From Anaeramoeba flamelloides (Eukaryota; Metamonada; Anaeramoebidae), in assembly GCA_027625915.1 (NCBI GenBank), contig JANTQA010000057.1:7874001-7938000 (forward strand): a stretch of 64,000 nt of DNA. The letters run 5' to 3'. Each line of letters opens with the position of its first letter. Positions within the stretch are counted from its first letter, which is position 1. This document shows, one piece after another, positions 21,398 through 33,501 of the stretch. Below the pieces are notes generated by a model. The model was not told the origin of the DNA. It made no database searches and saw only the letters and a list, made by a program, of their open reading frames with translations. Made by a program: the position numbers and the translations under genes.

Positions 21398-23584
21398 AAA
21401 TTATTTCCTAATATTATTTCACCAGATCCTTATGGTTCAAGAAAAGCACTTAACTTATTATTAAATTTTGTTCAAAAGGATCCTGTCCCTATTTGTAAAA
21501 GTCTTATCAATTATTTACCAGATCCAAAACGATATTGGCCAGCATTTTTAGCTTCTATGAAAAAAAAATCCAAATCATTATTAAAGCCACCAACAAACCA
21601 AATTAATATTTCAAATCGCTTTTCAAGAGTAATTTTTTCAAAAATATGCGGAACAATTTTAAGAGTGTCTCCAAAAAAATTTGAAAAAGATCATTGGCAA
21701 AAAATTTTCCATGTTCATTCTTTAATGCTAAATGACATAAACGACATGGTGTTCTGTAGAGTCGTGCAGGATTTATCAGCGTGTATCGAATCCTGGGTCA
21801 TTTTCAATTCTAAGGAATTAATGATTAATGGGAAATATTTGACTTTAGCGCAAGTGATAATGAGGAGAATACTACATGAAATTAATGAATATTATCAATG
21901 GCTAGCCTACCGTAAAAATGAAGAATCAGAATCCCAAGAAATTTCCAATTTAAATAATATTAATAATCTTGATAATAGCAGCAACATGAACGTTAATATC
22001 AATATTGATAGCAATGGCATTGATAATTTAAATGCAAATAAAGATCTGCAAAATGAAATAAAATCTTCTAATATCTTAAAAATCAGCAATAACCAAACAT
22101 CAGTACCATCATTATCCAGGCTAATGGGAATGATCCGATCATTGTGCCATTTTTTACAATCGTATCATAAATACTTGGTGAAATTTGGGATCAAAGGGAA
22201 ATATTATTCCTTCAATGAATCAATTGCCTGTGCTGATTTATTATTCAATATGCTTGAGTTCACTGAAAATAAATCGTTACGTATAAGCATTTTTAAGGCA
22301 TTGTTTTGGCTGATTAATCCGATCTTGCCAACGGAAAGACATTTAAATTATTTGGAAAACACTTTCTTTCGTGAATTAAAAAAACAAAATTATTTTAATA
22401 GGTATATGATCGATGATTTAATATTTGAATTCCAAAAACTGTTATCTATTAACCGCTATTCAATTAAAATTGTTTTAACACTATTAGTTGCAATGACTCA
22501 AAATTGCTCAAATATTATAGAAAATGAACACATCCTTCAAGTTTGGGTTGAAATTAAAGAAATTAAACAAGATCGTTTATCAAATTGTGAATTATTACTC
22601 CAACATATTTTTAAAATTATTGATCACACAGATAATACTGTTAATCATTTTAAACAATCCGCAATTTGGTTTCTCGGTGAATATGCAAACGAAATGACCT
22701 GTGTAACTTTGGATTCTTTTCTTCAACAATCAAAAACGAAAAGCAACAACAAAAATAATGAAAATTTCAATAGCATAAGCAACGGCGAAGATGATGATAA
22801 TGAATTAGACTTGATCCCTAATTTAGCTTTAAAATCAATAATAATCCGTTTGCAGCATAATGCCTTTTTTGGCAAATGGGATGTAAAAACCGAATCAATC
22901 TTAGGCTTGACAAAAATTGCAATTAAAACCGGAATGCCTTTGGTTTTCCATATTTACAATTTTTTCATTGAACTTGGTAATTCAATTCCTCAAATTGAGC
23001 TTGTTGTTGAGCCCTGTATCGAAATAATTTATCAAATTTGCTCAAAAAGAAAAATCTATAATAATATAATAAACGATTTTAATAATAATATAATTATTGA
23101 AGATCATATTTTAAATGATATTTATAACACTAGTATAGATCTAACAAAAAAAATTACAACAATTTGTCATGTTTCTAGTGGGTTTACACCTTTAGGAATC
23201 TATTCAAAAAAATTATTAAAAAACTATTGGAATAAACTTAATAAAAAAGAAATTATTGTTGAGAATAGTGCTGGAAATAATGATGATGACAACAATAAAA
23301 ATGAAGACAAAGAAAAGAATGAGGAGAAACAGAAAGATGATAAAATTTCAGAAAAAGGTGGGAAAAAGAAAAGAGGAAAAAAATCCAAGAAGATAGCACT
23401 TTTGAATGCCAAATTTAAAAAGAAAATTAAAAGAAAAAGGAAAAAATCGAAAAAAGATGGCGAAAATAAAAAATTAAAATCAGATAGTAAAAATAAAGAT
23501 TCAAAAAAAGATAGCAAAAATAAAGAACCTGAAAAAGATAGTAAAAAAAAACAAATCAATGATTTTGTTTCCAAAATCTTCTAA
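21398..23584 (+). CDS. HEAT/ARM-like protein with lysine-rich tail, 5' exon missing
   Basis: The open frame is preceded at 21395 by a stop that doubles as a splice acceptor (actatag|AAA). The first Met is at 21557, but the frame before it (PDPYGSRKALNLLLNFVQKD) has the same coding character, so the exon most likely begins at 21398 and the true start lies upstream. The product is 728 residues from the acceptor, or 675 from the Met. It is mostly amphipathic helices of HEAT/ARM style (LRISIFKALFWLINPILP, SAIWFLGEYANEM, GKWDVKTESILGLTKIAIK), interrupted by two Asn-rich loops (near 21930-22100 and 22720-22800). It ends in about 110 residues dominated by Lys, Glu, Asp and Asn. There is no signal peptide or membrane span. 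I do not recognise the family. A scaffold or transport role would be inference only. A possible upstream exon lies at 20070-20150. Confidence 0.75.
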   Translation, partial: KLFPNIISPDPYGSRKALNLLLNFVQKDPVPICKSLINYLPDPKRYWPAFLASMKKKSKSLLKPPTNQINISNRFSRVIFSKICGTILRVSPKKFEKDHWQKIFHVHSLMLNDINDMVFCRVVQDLSACIESWVIFNSKELMINGKYLTLAQVIMRRILHEINEYYQWLAYRKNEESESQEISNLNNINNLDNSSNMNVNINIDSNGIDNLNANKDLQNEIKSSNILKISNNQTSVPSLSRLMGMIRSLCHFLQSYHKYLVKFGIKGKYYSFNESIACADLLFNMLEFTENKSLRISIFKALFWLINPILPTERHLNYLENTFFRELKKQNYFNRYMIDDLIFEFQKLLSINRYSIKIVLTLLVAMTQNCSNIIENEHILQVWVEIKEIKQDRLSNCELLLQHIFKIIDHTDNTVNHFKQSAIWFLGEYANEMTCVTLDSFLQQSKTKSNNKNNENFNSISNGEDDDNELDLIPNLALKSIIIRLQHNAFFGKWDVKTESILGLTKIAIKTGMPLVFHIYNFFIELGNSIPQIELVVEPCIEIIYQICSKRKIYNNIINDFNNNIIIEDHILNDIYNTSIDLTKKITTICHVSSGFTPLGIYSKKLLKNYWNKLNKKEIIVENSAGNNDDDNNKNEDKEKNEEKQKDDKISEKGGKKKRGKKSKKIALLNAKFKKKIKRKRKKSKKDGENKKLKSDSKNKDSKKDSKNKEPEKDSKKKQINDFVSKIF

Positions 23585-24072
23585 AACTAGAAGCCATCTA
23601 AAAAAATCTACAGTGAAAATAAATAGAAGTAAAATTAAATAAAAAAAAACATATTTAGTAAAGTTAAAATTATTCGAATTCATAATAATTTTTTAATCCC
23701 AATTCAATATTGTTTTTTTGTTCTAATCCTGGTATTCGTATTATATATGTAAATGTACTCTGCATAAATTTGTTTCCAATTTATGCTTACCGAAAGAAAC
23801 AAACTCTTAAATATTATTTTAATCGTTTTTTGTATATTTTTTAAAATTCTTTCTGGTTCATTAAGGTTCTTAAAATATTGGTTTTTTTTTCTTATAATTT
23901 ACAAATAACACTATTTTTTAATAAAAAATGAAAAAAAATTTTTAATCTTTTTCTCGAATAATTTATTGCGAAATTTTAGAATACAATTTTTAAATAGAAG
24001 GTAAAATTGTTTATAATTTTAAAGTAAAAAATTATATCTTTAATGTACAAATAAACTAAAAATATTTTCTAG
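23585..24072. other. Non-coding stretch
   Basis: 3' flank of the HEAT-like gene. AT-rich, with no motif seen. Confidence 0.4.
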
Positions 24073-24374
24073 TGGATACAATAGCAAATAAAAAAATTGA
24101 AACTTTTGAAAGCATCTTGAAATTTTCAAAAAAGAAGTTAAATCTGATTAATGCAAGACCAAACATACTTTTAATGCTCTTTTCAAAAATGAATTATAGT
24201 TTTGAAAATTTATCTCCATTTTCCCGATTTTCAACAAGTTCAAAATTCAACAATTTTTTGAATTATTTTAAGGGATCAGTCTTCTACGGCAACTGGACAA
24301 AATTTGAAAATATGTTATTGGTGATATTCTCTACTTACAAATTTAAGTATCTGCCAATTGTCAAAAAATTCTGA
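24073..24374 (+). pseudogene. Exon-like fragment, possible partial HEAT-like copy
   Basis: An open frame of 100 codons directly follows an acceptor-like 'attttctag'. Near its end, SVFYGNWTKFENMLLVIF weakly resembles AFFGKWDVKTESILGLTK of the HEAT-like gene just upstream (spacing F-x-G-x-W-x(2-3)-x-E-x2-L). It may be a decayed tandem copy of a terminal exon, or a chance frame. No upstream partner exon was identified. Confidence 0.25.
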
Positions 24375-24683
24375 TTAACTAAGAAACACATAAAAGAAAA
24401 TTAGTTTATTGAGATCCATTTTTTTTTTCCATTTTTTCTGAAAAAGAAAACTATTAAATTCATTTTATTTCTCACATTATAACAAGTTTTTATCCTGTCT
24501 ATTGTCATTTTGATCATTATTATACAACAACGGGTCTTTGTTACTAGTAATATTAATGTAAAGATTTTTTTTCTTTTTTGAGATAATTCCTTTGGTTAAC
24601 CAAAAAAAATAATTATTTAACGGATTGGAAAATAATTGTATTTTTTTAAGAAGGATAGTTCTAATAATTATAGTTTTAAAGTA

Positions 24684-25386
24684 AACTATTTTTCAGTCAA
24701 AGAGGCCCAGTTGTAATGGTATAATACATGTGTTTAAAGATTTTGCATAGATATTAGAAGAAAAATTTTATTTTGGAAATTTTCAAAATTGATATCATTT
24801 TTTCACATTCTTACACATTTTTGTTTTTTTTTTCAATTTTTTTTTTAAAAATGACATTCATTTCCAAAAAAAAATTTATTGCAAGATCAATAGTCACTTG
24901 GTTAAAATATGTTATTCTAATGTCATTGAAACCATGTAAAGATAGTTGAGAAATCATATTGATTTCTATTGCAATTCAATTCGATCTTTGATCTTGATAT
25001 TTGTTTAATAAATGTGAAAAATTTTCATTTCATTTTCATTTCCTTTTTCAAATAGAGACCACAAATACCAACAAACTTTGTTTGGGGGCTTAATTTCTAA
25101 AAGAAAAGTATGGAAAATGAAGTCAAAAATGTTTCATATTAATTATTCAAATACCAGTAGAAGTTCAAAACGAACATCCTTTTTTTTCTCAATAAGGCCC
25201 AAAGAATTTGAGTTTTTCAATTTTTAAGAAAAGCTATTGATTAATTAAGTTTTACTTTCAGACATATATCAACATTTCTTTGAGGTGTATTATTCTCTTT
25301 ATTTCTTATTTGTTCTTCAAAGGTCAATTATATAAAATAATTGATATTTGAAAAAAATGTTGGGCCCCTTTGACTGAAACAGAGTT
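24684..25386. mobile_element. TA-flanked MITE, second family
   Basis: 703 bp body between TA dinucleotides at 24682-24683 and 25387-25388. The ends are inverted repeats of about 27 bp with three mismatches over the first 26: aactatttttcagtcaaag at the left and, read inward from the right, aactctgtttcagtcaaag, then a shared ggccca. There is no coding capacity. The TA flanks and end architecture point to the Tc1/mariner superfamily, but the ends differ from those of the 0.53-kb family. Relic ends of the same type occur near 13955 and 19575. Confidence 0.65.
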
Positions 25387-25824
25387 TAATTAAAAATTTT
25401 TACGCTGAAATTTTGTTTTTGTTTTAAGATAAAATATTATTTTTCAGTTATAAATTTTCTTAAAGATATTTGGGAAATAGTTAATTTTATCCTCAAAATT
25501 CGATATCATTTTTTTTTATTGAAAAATGATTTGAATCGATATAAGGAATTTTGTGAATAAGACCAAACAATATGTTTAAAAAATTTTTTTTTTTCAAAAT
25601 TGAAAATTTATTTAAATTTTTTTACATTTTTCAAAAACCAGAAAATAACTTTTTTAAAACATTGCAGAATAAAATTTTTTTTGCGTATTAGATCTCAATT
25701 TAATCTAGAAACTTTTATCAAACTTCTATCAAATATTCATTTACTCAGCCACCAATATTACGATTAGTTTTATTGGCTAAGATTTGAATTGGAATATTAA
25801 TCATTATAAAGAATAACCAAATAA

Positions 25825-26105
25825 AATTTTTTTTTTCAAAATCAATACTTTCCGACATAAGATAAAATATTGTTTCCCATTTTCAAGAATTAACTTAATT
25901 ATTAATAAAAATAAAAGGTTACTTTTTTTCGTTTTATATTGGAAACGTGCAAATTTTGAATTTTAAAAAGAGGTTCAAATTAATAAATTGTTTAAATGAG
26001 GTTAATTCATCTATTTCCCATACCAAGACATATAAATTACAAAAAAAATTTTTTTTGAAGATCTTGACAAGATTTCATTTTATTGTTTAAAAATACTACT
26101 CCCTT
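25825..26105 (+). repeat. Dispersed direct repeat, copy 1
   Basis: Matches 60515-60795 in the same orientation. Both share 'ttttcaaaatcaatactttcc', then 'ggttactttttttcgtttta', then 'taataaattgtttaaat.agg', and finally 'agatttcattttatt'. Non-coding, unknown family. Confidence 0.65.
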
Positions 26106-26109
26106 AAAA

Positions 26110-27269
26110 AAAAAATATTTTCTTGAGAGAAAAAAGAAATTTTATGATATGTAAAGGAAGTATTCAATATATACTTTAAAAATGAAAGTTCTAAGTTTTG
26201 AAATAACTCAATAAATAAATATAAGTATTTTTTAAAATTTTCAATAATTATTGAATAGTTTGTAAAAAAAGCTAATTTCTTTATTTATGGAATGATTCAA
26301 ATTAATTTTTTCTCTTTATTTGATCAAAAAAAAATGAGAAAAATAACCAAACCGGTAAATTAAAAATTCTCCCAAAAAATTGTTTTAAAACCTTGGATAT
26401 TCAACTTGTAACCCAAATAAATACTTTTTAATTTGAATATTTATCATAAATAATTAATATTCTAATCATAATATTTTCAGTGATTTGTAATAACCGGAAT
26501 ATTAGATTTATCAATAGATATTATGGGTGTATCTCAATTTTTTAAAGATTTACAAACAAATAAAACTAATTCCAATCGATAATTTGAATAAATATTTCAA
26601 ATAAATAAAAAAAACTGTTTATATATATATATATATATATATATATTCTCAACAAACTGATTTTAGTATTAATAGTTAGTTTTTTGTTCTCTTTATAATT
26701 TAAAAAAAAAATTATCTAATCTTTTAAATTTGAAGTTTTATTATAAATATTTGTGAATAAAATAAAAAATCAATTTTTTTTAGATCTTGACGAGATTTAA
26801 TATTTGATTTTATTTTCTTCTTATTTTTTAAAATAAGTATAAAATTTCCAAAGTTATTCATTGATATAAACTTTCAGAAATAATGAAACCTGAGTTTGTA
26901 TCCAGTTTAAAACTCTTTTGTAAATTTTTTTTTTCTGTTTTTCAAAATAATCTAAAAAGATCAGATATCTTTTAACTAAATATTTAATTGGGAACAATAA
27001 ATAACTATAAAATGATAAATATTTTCTTTAAAGTTGATGAATGGGGTTTACTTAGTGTGTTTACTCAAACCCTTGAAAACAATTACTCTATTACCTTTAC
27101 GGAAAAAAATAAATAAGAGTTAATATTCCTTGAAATACATTTTGATTTTAAAAATCTTTGTTTTAAAAAGATTTATCTTAATTTGTTTTGAAAGGGCTAA
27201 CTTTCCAAACATGTTACCTAAAATATACAAAGAGTGGGTGATGTTCTTGATGAAATCGTTAAAAAAATC
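26110..27269. other. Non-coding stretch with (AT)13 at 26621-26646
   Basis: AT-rich sequence with one perfect AT microsatellite of 26 bases (26621-26646). No gene is recognised. Confidence 0.5.
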
Positions 27270-29556
27270 GATATAATAATTAAGAAGCAACCTATAATCC
27301 AAAGTAATATTATTTTTAAAAAATATTTAAAATATAACAAGTAAAAAATAACAAGTCAAAAAATTAAACAAAAATCCAATATTTTGAGAGCCCTGGTTTC
27401 TGTTGTTGAAATTCCAAAGAATGAAAATAAAAAAATCCAAATAAATTCAAAGATCAAAAATGACGTAAAATAAAATTTAGCAAAATGAAATTTTGATAAA
27501 AAAATTTATAAAACTAAATTTTCAATCAGAACCCAAAAACTAATGAAAATCAAAGGCTAAGTCCATTTTTAGTTTGAATTTAGTTAAAATTGTAATTAGT
27601 TTTTAATAAAAAATTCGTCAAATTCTTTTTCTATTAAAATTCAAGACTAAAATAATAAATCAAATTGCTTTTAAAATCCAATTAAAAGATATAATGATGT
27701 TTAATGGTCCATATTTGTGATATTTAATTCGATTAAATCTAATTTAAAAGAAATAAAATGATATTAATTTTGGATGAAAAAAAAAAAGTAAAAAAAATAA
27801 ACCAAAATCCTTTGTAATAAAAACATTTATTTGCTTTATTTTTTAAAAAGATTTCCAAACTGTCTATTTTTTTTTGTAACAATTTCTATTTTAGACTTCT
27901 GAAAACAAACGTCATTTCGTTTTTTTTGTCAAAAGCCAAAAAAAAGTTATTAAGGAAATTCATTTTTTCTATTTTTACTTTCTTATAATTTTTTTACAAG
28001 TTTCTTTACCAAACAAAAAACCAAAATTAAAATGACATTCGAGATTGTTCCTGAAAAGATAAATTTCCCAGAAGAAGAAGAAAAGGTACTCAAGTTTTGG
28101 AAAGAAATTGATGCTTTTCAAACATCCTTAAAGAAATCCAAAGGAAGAAAACCTTACACATTTTATGATGGACCACCATTTGCAACGTAACCATTGTTTT
28201 CTTTTTTCTTTCTATTTTTCTTTTCTTTTTATTTTTTAAATGAAAATTTTGATCTCAGAAGTGTTGATAATAAAAAAATAATACTTTTTTTTTTGTCTTT
28301 TTTTTTGCTTTTTTTTTTTTTTTTTCCTTTCTTTTAAAACAGTGGACTTCCACATTATGGTCACATTTTAGCTGGTACAATCAAAGATATTGTAACAAGA
28401 TATGCACATCAAACAGGCCATTATGTTTCAAGAAGATTTGGATGGGATACACATGGTAAACATCTTTCTTTTTTTTATTTTTTCTTTCATTCTTTTTTTT
28501 CAAAAAAAAAGTAAGTTGACAAGACAACCAATCTTTTTAAAAAAATCAAACAAAAAAAAAAACACCAAAAATTGAATTTCTTTTTTTTTCAAAAAAAAAA
28601 ATAAAATGAAATCAATTCAACAATAATAAACCAATTTAAACCTATTTCAACTGAATTTTTTTCCAATATTGAATTAATTTTAAAATTAACAAAAAAAAAA
28701 ACTCACAAAAAACCAAAATTGATTCCTTAACAAAACCAAAGGACTTCCTGTTGAATATGAACTTGATAAGCAATTGAATATCAAAAGCAGTGAAGATGTC
28801 TATAAATTGAAAGGAGGTATTGGGGAATATAACGAAAAATGTCGCTCGATTGTTATGAGATATTCGAAAGATTGGGAGAACATCATTGGGAGAATGGGAA
28901 GATGGATTGATTTTAAAAATGATTATAAAACCTTGGACATCACTTATATGGAATCTGTGTGGTGGGCATTTAAAACTTTGAATGACAAAGGACTTGTTTA
29001 CAGAGGATACAAAGTCATGCCTTATTCAACTGCCTGTAGAACAGCACTTTCAAATTTTGAAGCCAATCAAAATTATTTAGATGTTGAAGATCCAGCAAGT
29101 AACGTTTCTGATTACTTTTTTTTACTTTTCTTACTTTCTTTTTTTTTTTTACCTTTCCTCTTACTTTTTTTCCTTCTTTTTCTTTTTCCAATCATTAAAC
29201 CAATTTCTGAATTAACTTCAAAATAAATAAAAAAAAAAATAAAACCAATGAACAACAAAGTTATAATTAGTTTCCCACTGGTTGAAGATCCAGAAACCAA
29301 ATTTGTAGCATGGACAACAACCCCATGGACTTTACCCTCAAATCTTGCGTTATGTGTCAACCCAGAATTTGATTATATTTTAATTGAAGATTTAGAATTG
29401 AACCAAAAATTAATTCTTGCAGAATGCAGATTAGAAGAATTATATCCATCTGAAAAAAAACCTGAAGAAGGTGAAAAAAAACAAACAACAAACAAAAAAA
29501 AAAACAACAACCGAAGAAAAAAACGCCAACAACAAAAAAAAAAACAACAACCAAAG

Positions 29557-29592
<36 letters not shown>

Positions 29593-32500
29593 CCAAAGAA
29601 AGAACAACAGCAAAAGAAAGAACAACAACCAAAAAAAGAACAACAACCAAAAAAAGAACAACAGCCAAAGAAACAACAACAACCAAAGAAACAACAACAA
29701 CCAAAGAAACAACAAGAACAAAAAAAAGAAAAAAAAGAAGAAGAAAAAAAACCAAAATTCAAAATCTTAAAAAGATTCAAAGGAAAAGAATTGGAAGGCA
29801 AAGAATACATCCCATTATTTGATTACTTTTATGATGAATATAAACCTGAAGGAGCCTTTCGTGTGATCTGTGGAGACTTTGTTACAAAGGATGCCGGTAC
29901 AGGTATTGTTCATTGTGCACCAGGATTTGGAGAAGATGATTACCAAATCTGTCTTGACAATGACATCATCAAAAGAAATGGAAAGATCTTGTGTCCAGTT
30001 GATGAAAGTGGCAAGTTTAATGAAAAAGTTACTGATTTTGCGAATAGATATGTCAAAGAATGTGATGAAGAAATCATTGAAATGTTAAAAGGCAAAAAAA
30101 GACTTTTATCGAGAAGCAAAATTTCACATAGTTATCCATTTTGTTGGAGATCAGATACACCCTTGATCTATCGAGCCATTCCATCATGGTTTATTCAAAT
30201 TGGACCAATCAAAAAACAACTTTTGGTCAACAATTTGAAATCCAAATGGGTACCAAAAAACATCCAAGAAAAAAGATTCCACAATTGGTTACAAGACGCA
30301 AGAGATTGGGCTGTTTCAAGATCCCGATTCTGGGGAACACCATTGCCAATTTGGGCAAGTGAAGACTTTTCAGAATACATTGTGATTGGCTCGATTGAAC
30401 AATTAAAAGAATTAAGTGGAATCAAAGAAGAAATCACAGATCTTCATCGACATAACATAGATCACATCACGATCCAATCTAAAAAAGGAAATGGAGTTTT
30501 AAGACGAGTTGAAGAAGTTTTTGACTGTTGGTTTGAATCCGGCTCAATGCCATATGCACAAATCCATTATCCATTTGAAAACAAAGAATTATTTGAAAAG
30601 ACATTCCCAGGAGACTTTGTTGCTGAAGGACTTGACCAAACAAGAGGATGGTTTTACACAATGTTAGTTTTATCAACAGCACTCTTTAACAAGCCACCAT
30701 ATAAAAATTTGATTGTCAATGGGTTAGTTCTTGCCGAAGATGGCTCCAAAATGTCGAAAAGAAAAAAAAATTACCCAGATCCAATGCTTGTTGTCAACAA
30801 ATATGGAGCTGATGCATTGAGAATGTATTTGATCAATTCACCTGTTGTCCATGCCGGACCATTACAATTCACAGAAAAAGGTGTTCATAATGTCAACAGA
30901 GCAGTCTTTTTACCATGGTATAACGCTTATAGATTCTTTGTACAATCATCAAATATGTTATTCCTTGATTACAATGTCAAATTCGTTTTTGATCCAAAGC
31001 TAAACAACAAATCAAAAAACGAAATGGACAAATGGATCTTATCTCTTGCAAACAATTTATTAAAATTCGTTAAAGTTGAAATGTCTGAATATAGACTTTA
31101 CACAGTTATCCCAGAATTAATCAATTTCATTGACGAACTTACAAACTGGTATTTAAGATGTAATAGAGACAGATTAAAGGTGAGCAAAGGTGTTGAGGAT
31201 TGCTTGGATGCCTTACACACAATGTATGAAGTGTTGATTATAATGACGAAAATCATGGCACCATTTGCACCATTCATCACTGAAATGATGTATCAAAACT
31301 TAAGAAAATGCATTCCAGAAAGCTTTGAATATGAAAATGGAGAAATCAATGAAAAATCAATCCATTTCATGATGATCCCAAAATCAAACGAATCAATCAT
31401 CAATGAAACAATCGAAAATTCTGTTAATTCATTCAAATCAGTTATTAACACTGGAAGAAAAGTCAGAGAAAAAAACAATCTTTCATTAAAGGTACCATTA
31501 AGTGAAATAACAATTGTCCACAAAAATGAAACATACCTGAAGGAATTACAATTGATGGAAAATTATCTGAAAAAAGGAATTAAATGTCAAAAAAATCGTC
31601 TTTGATAATGTTGAAGAAAATTGGGTTAAATTCACCGCAGAACCTAATGGAAGAAAATTAGGAAGAAGATTTGGAAAACGATTCCGAGAATTCAACAAAT
31701 TGATCCGAGAATTAGACCACAACTCAATCTCTGAATTTAAAACAAATGGCTCAATTGTTATCAACGATGAAAAAATCACCCTTGATGAAGTCATCATCAA
31801 CCGAGGCTTTGTCGCAAACAAAACAAAATATGCAGGAATGGAAGAAGGACCTGTCACCGTTGTTATCAACATCGAATTAACACCAGAATTATTAGAAGAA
31901 TACTATACCCGTGAAATTACAAACAGAGTGATGAGATTAAGAAAAGAATCAGGCCTGATCCCTTCAGACCAAATCGAAATCTTTTATGAAATCACCAATG
32001 ATTCAGATGGAACTTCCTTGAAAAAGCCTTGCTTAGAAAAAACTATCAACAACAAAAAATTCACATCATATTTTGATAAAAATCTTAAAACCAAACTTAT
32101 CCCATTAAACCTTTTGCCAAAATATTTGTTAGAATACAAAATCAAAGATAATTATGATGATAAAAGCTTCATTCAATTGGATGCTCCAAATTGAAATTAT
32201 TGTTTATCAAAAAAGATTTAGTTGTTGATTTCAAAAAAGTTGGAGAAAATCAAGAACTTAACCTCAAAGTCGCCCAAAAAGTAAGAGGAATGAAACCAAC
32301 CAATGGTAAAATTCCAGTCACAATTGATGAAACAACAGTCAATTTAGTTCTTGGATTGAACGTTTTTGAAAATGTTTCTGATATGGTCTTTAATTAAATT
32401 AATTTTTTATTTTTTATTTTTTTGAAAATTTTTGAAAAATCTTGAAAAATCTTTTTAAATTATTTATCTAATTTTGATATCTTTTAAAAGGGATCTCTCT

Positions 32501-32622
32501 TTTTTTTTTTTTTTTTTTCTATTTTACATCCTTTTATTTCATCTTTTATATTTTATCTTTTTAGAAACTCACCAATAAATATATCTATTTAATATTTTAA
32601 AAAAATTTGAATTCTGTATCTT
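27270..32622 (+). repeat. Inverted duplication B, left arm (IleRS copy 1)
   Basis: About 5.35 kb that is the reverse complement of 43215-48560. It starts near 'agaagcaacctataatcc' (27283) and ends near 'tttgaattctgtatct' (32605). Identity is near complete in the exons. In the 5' flank it is very high, with sporadic substitutions and indels, and it drops off sharply at both ends. The arm contains the whole synthetase gene plus about 0.75 kb of 5' and 0.2 kb of 3' flank. Confidence 0.95.
28032..32397 (+). CDS. Cytosolic isoleucyl-tRNA synthetase, copy 1 (frameshifted)
   Basis: Class I aminoacyl-tRNA synthetase charging tRNA-Ile, eukaryotic cytosolic type. The exons are 28032-28186, 28343-28455, 28742-29098 and 29261-32397, all with GT-AG introns that join in phase. 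The HIGH box is PHYGHI (about residues 55-60), the KMSKS loop is [12 protein letters not shown] (about 705), and the editing domain includes [11 protein letters not shown] Lys/Gln-rich insertion of about 90 residues (about 29450-29750) sits in the editing region, with 11 consecutive Gln where copy 2 has 7. Relative to copy 2, one extra A in the run at 31570-31575 shifts the frame and stops it at 31603-31605, and one missing A at 32162-32165 restores it. As written, the copy ends at residue 991 and lacks the anticodon-binding and C-terminal part. This is either a recent pseudogene or homopolymer sequencing error. Confidence 0.93.
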
Positions 32623-32964
32623 TGTATTCTTTCTTTTTAGCACTCAATCTTTCGTAACATTTTTATTGTGTAGGAACTGATTAAGTTATGGGAGAGAAGT
32701 ATAAACCTAAACATCTTTTTAGCAATTTTGGATAATTTAATTTTATATTAAAAAATGAATTTAAGGGAGTAGCTACACCATAAGCTATGATAAAAATTTG
32801 AGAGGGGTGAGACAAGAGTTTTTATTTTAGTGGCGTTTGATTGTAGATTCTCTAAAAATTTAATTTAAAAAATTATTTGTTATTTTTTTTTTATAATGAT
32901 AAATAATAAAAAAAAAGAGAATATATTGATAAAATAGTTTTGATTTTTTTGTTTTTTATTTAGA
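32623..32964. other. Spacer start between the two IleRS arms
   Basis: Unique AT-rich sequence between the end of the left arm and the first spacer transposon. No gene is seen. Confidence 0.4.
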
Positions 32965-32966
32965 TA

Positions 32967-33499
32967 AACTTAATTCTAAAAATTAGGTCACAGTTTAAAC
33001 AGTCGAAAGAATAGCAATAATCCACTTTACATTCAATTTGGAAATTATTTGATTTTACAAACTATTTCATTTTTTATCCTAATTGTTTTTGTTTTCATTT
33101 TGTTTTTTTCGAGTTACAAAATCTGTTTCATTGGATCTGGAATTTTTTTTTCCGATAGTTGACACAATGTTAGTGTTGATTTTCTTAAATTGAATTATCA
33201 GATACAATTTGTCGATGATATCTAACCATTTGATCGATCAATAATTGTTGGTGTAATTTTAACAAATTTACCAATACATTTTTTGTTCGGCTCGTTTCAT
33301 TATTTTGGGCACAAACAGGTTTTGATTTTTTTGATTTATTTTGTTTTCTTTTATTTGGATTAAAATGATTACTTATAAAAACATTAAACACTGTGTAACT
33401 TAAATATTATTTTATGATAAGTTTGGAAAAATATAATAAATTGAGTTTTTTTTTTCCTATTTTTGATTTTGGATGTGTCCAAATTTTTGGAATGGGGTT
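32967..33499 (+). mobile_element. TA-flanked MITE (Tc1/mariner type), copy 2
   Basis: Same family as 20625-21152. It is 533 bp, flanked by TA (32965-32966 and 33500-33501). The right end (ccaaatttttggaatggggt) is conserved and the left end is more diverged (aacttaattctaaaaattag). Internal blocks such as 'gtttaaacagtcgaaagaat' and 'tttatttggattaaaatgat' match. Non-coding. Confidence 0.85.
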
Positions 33500-33501
33500 T
33501 A

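Noticed and set aside
29357-29810. Long minus-strand frames rich in Cys/Phe or Leu/Val across the IleRS insert (also 46025-46466 plus strand)
   Set aside because: They are complements of the Lys/Gln repeat, which leaves other frames open. They have no family features.
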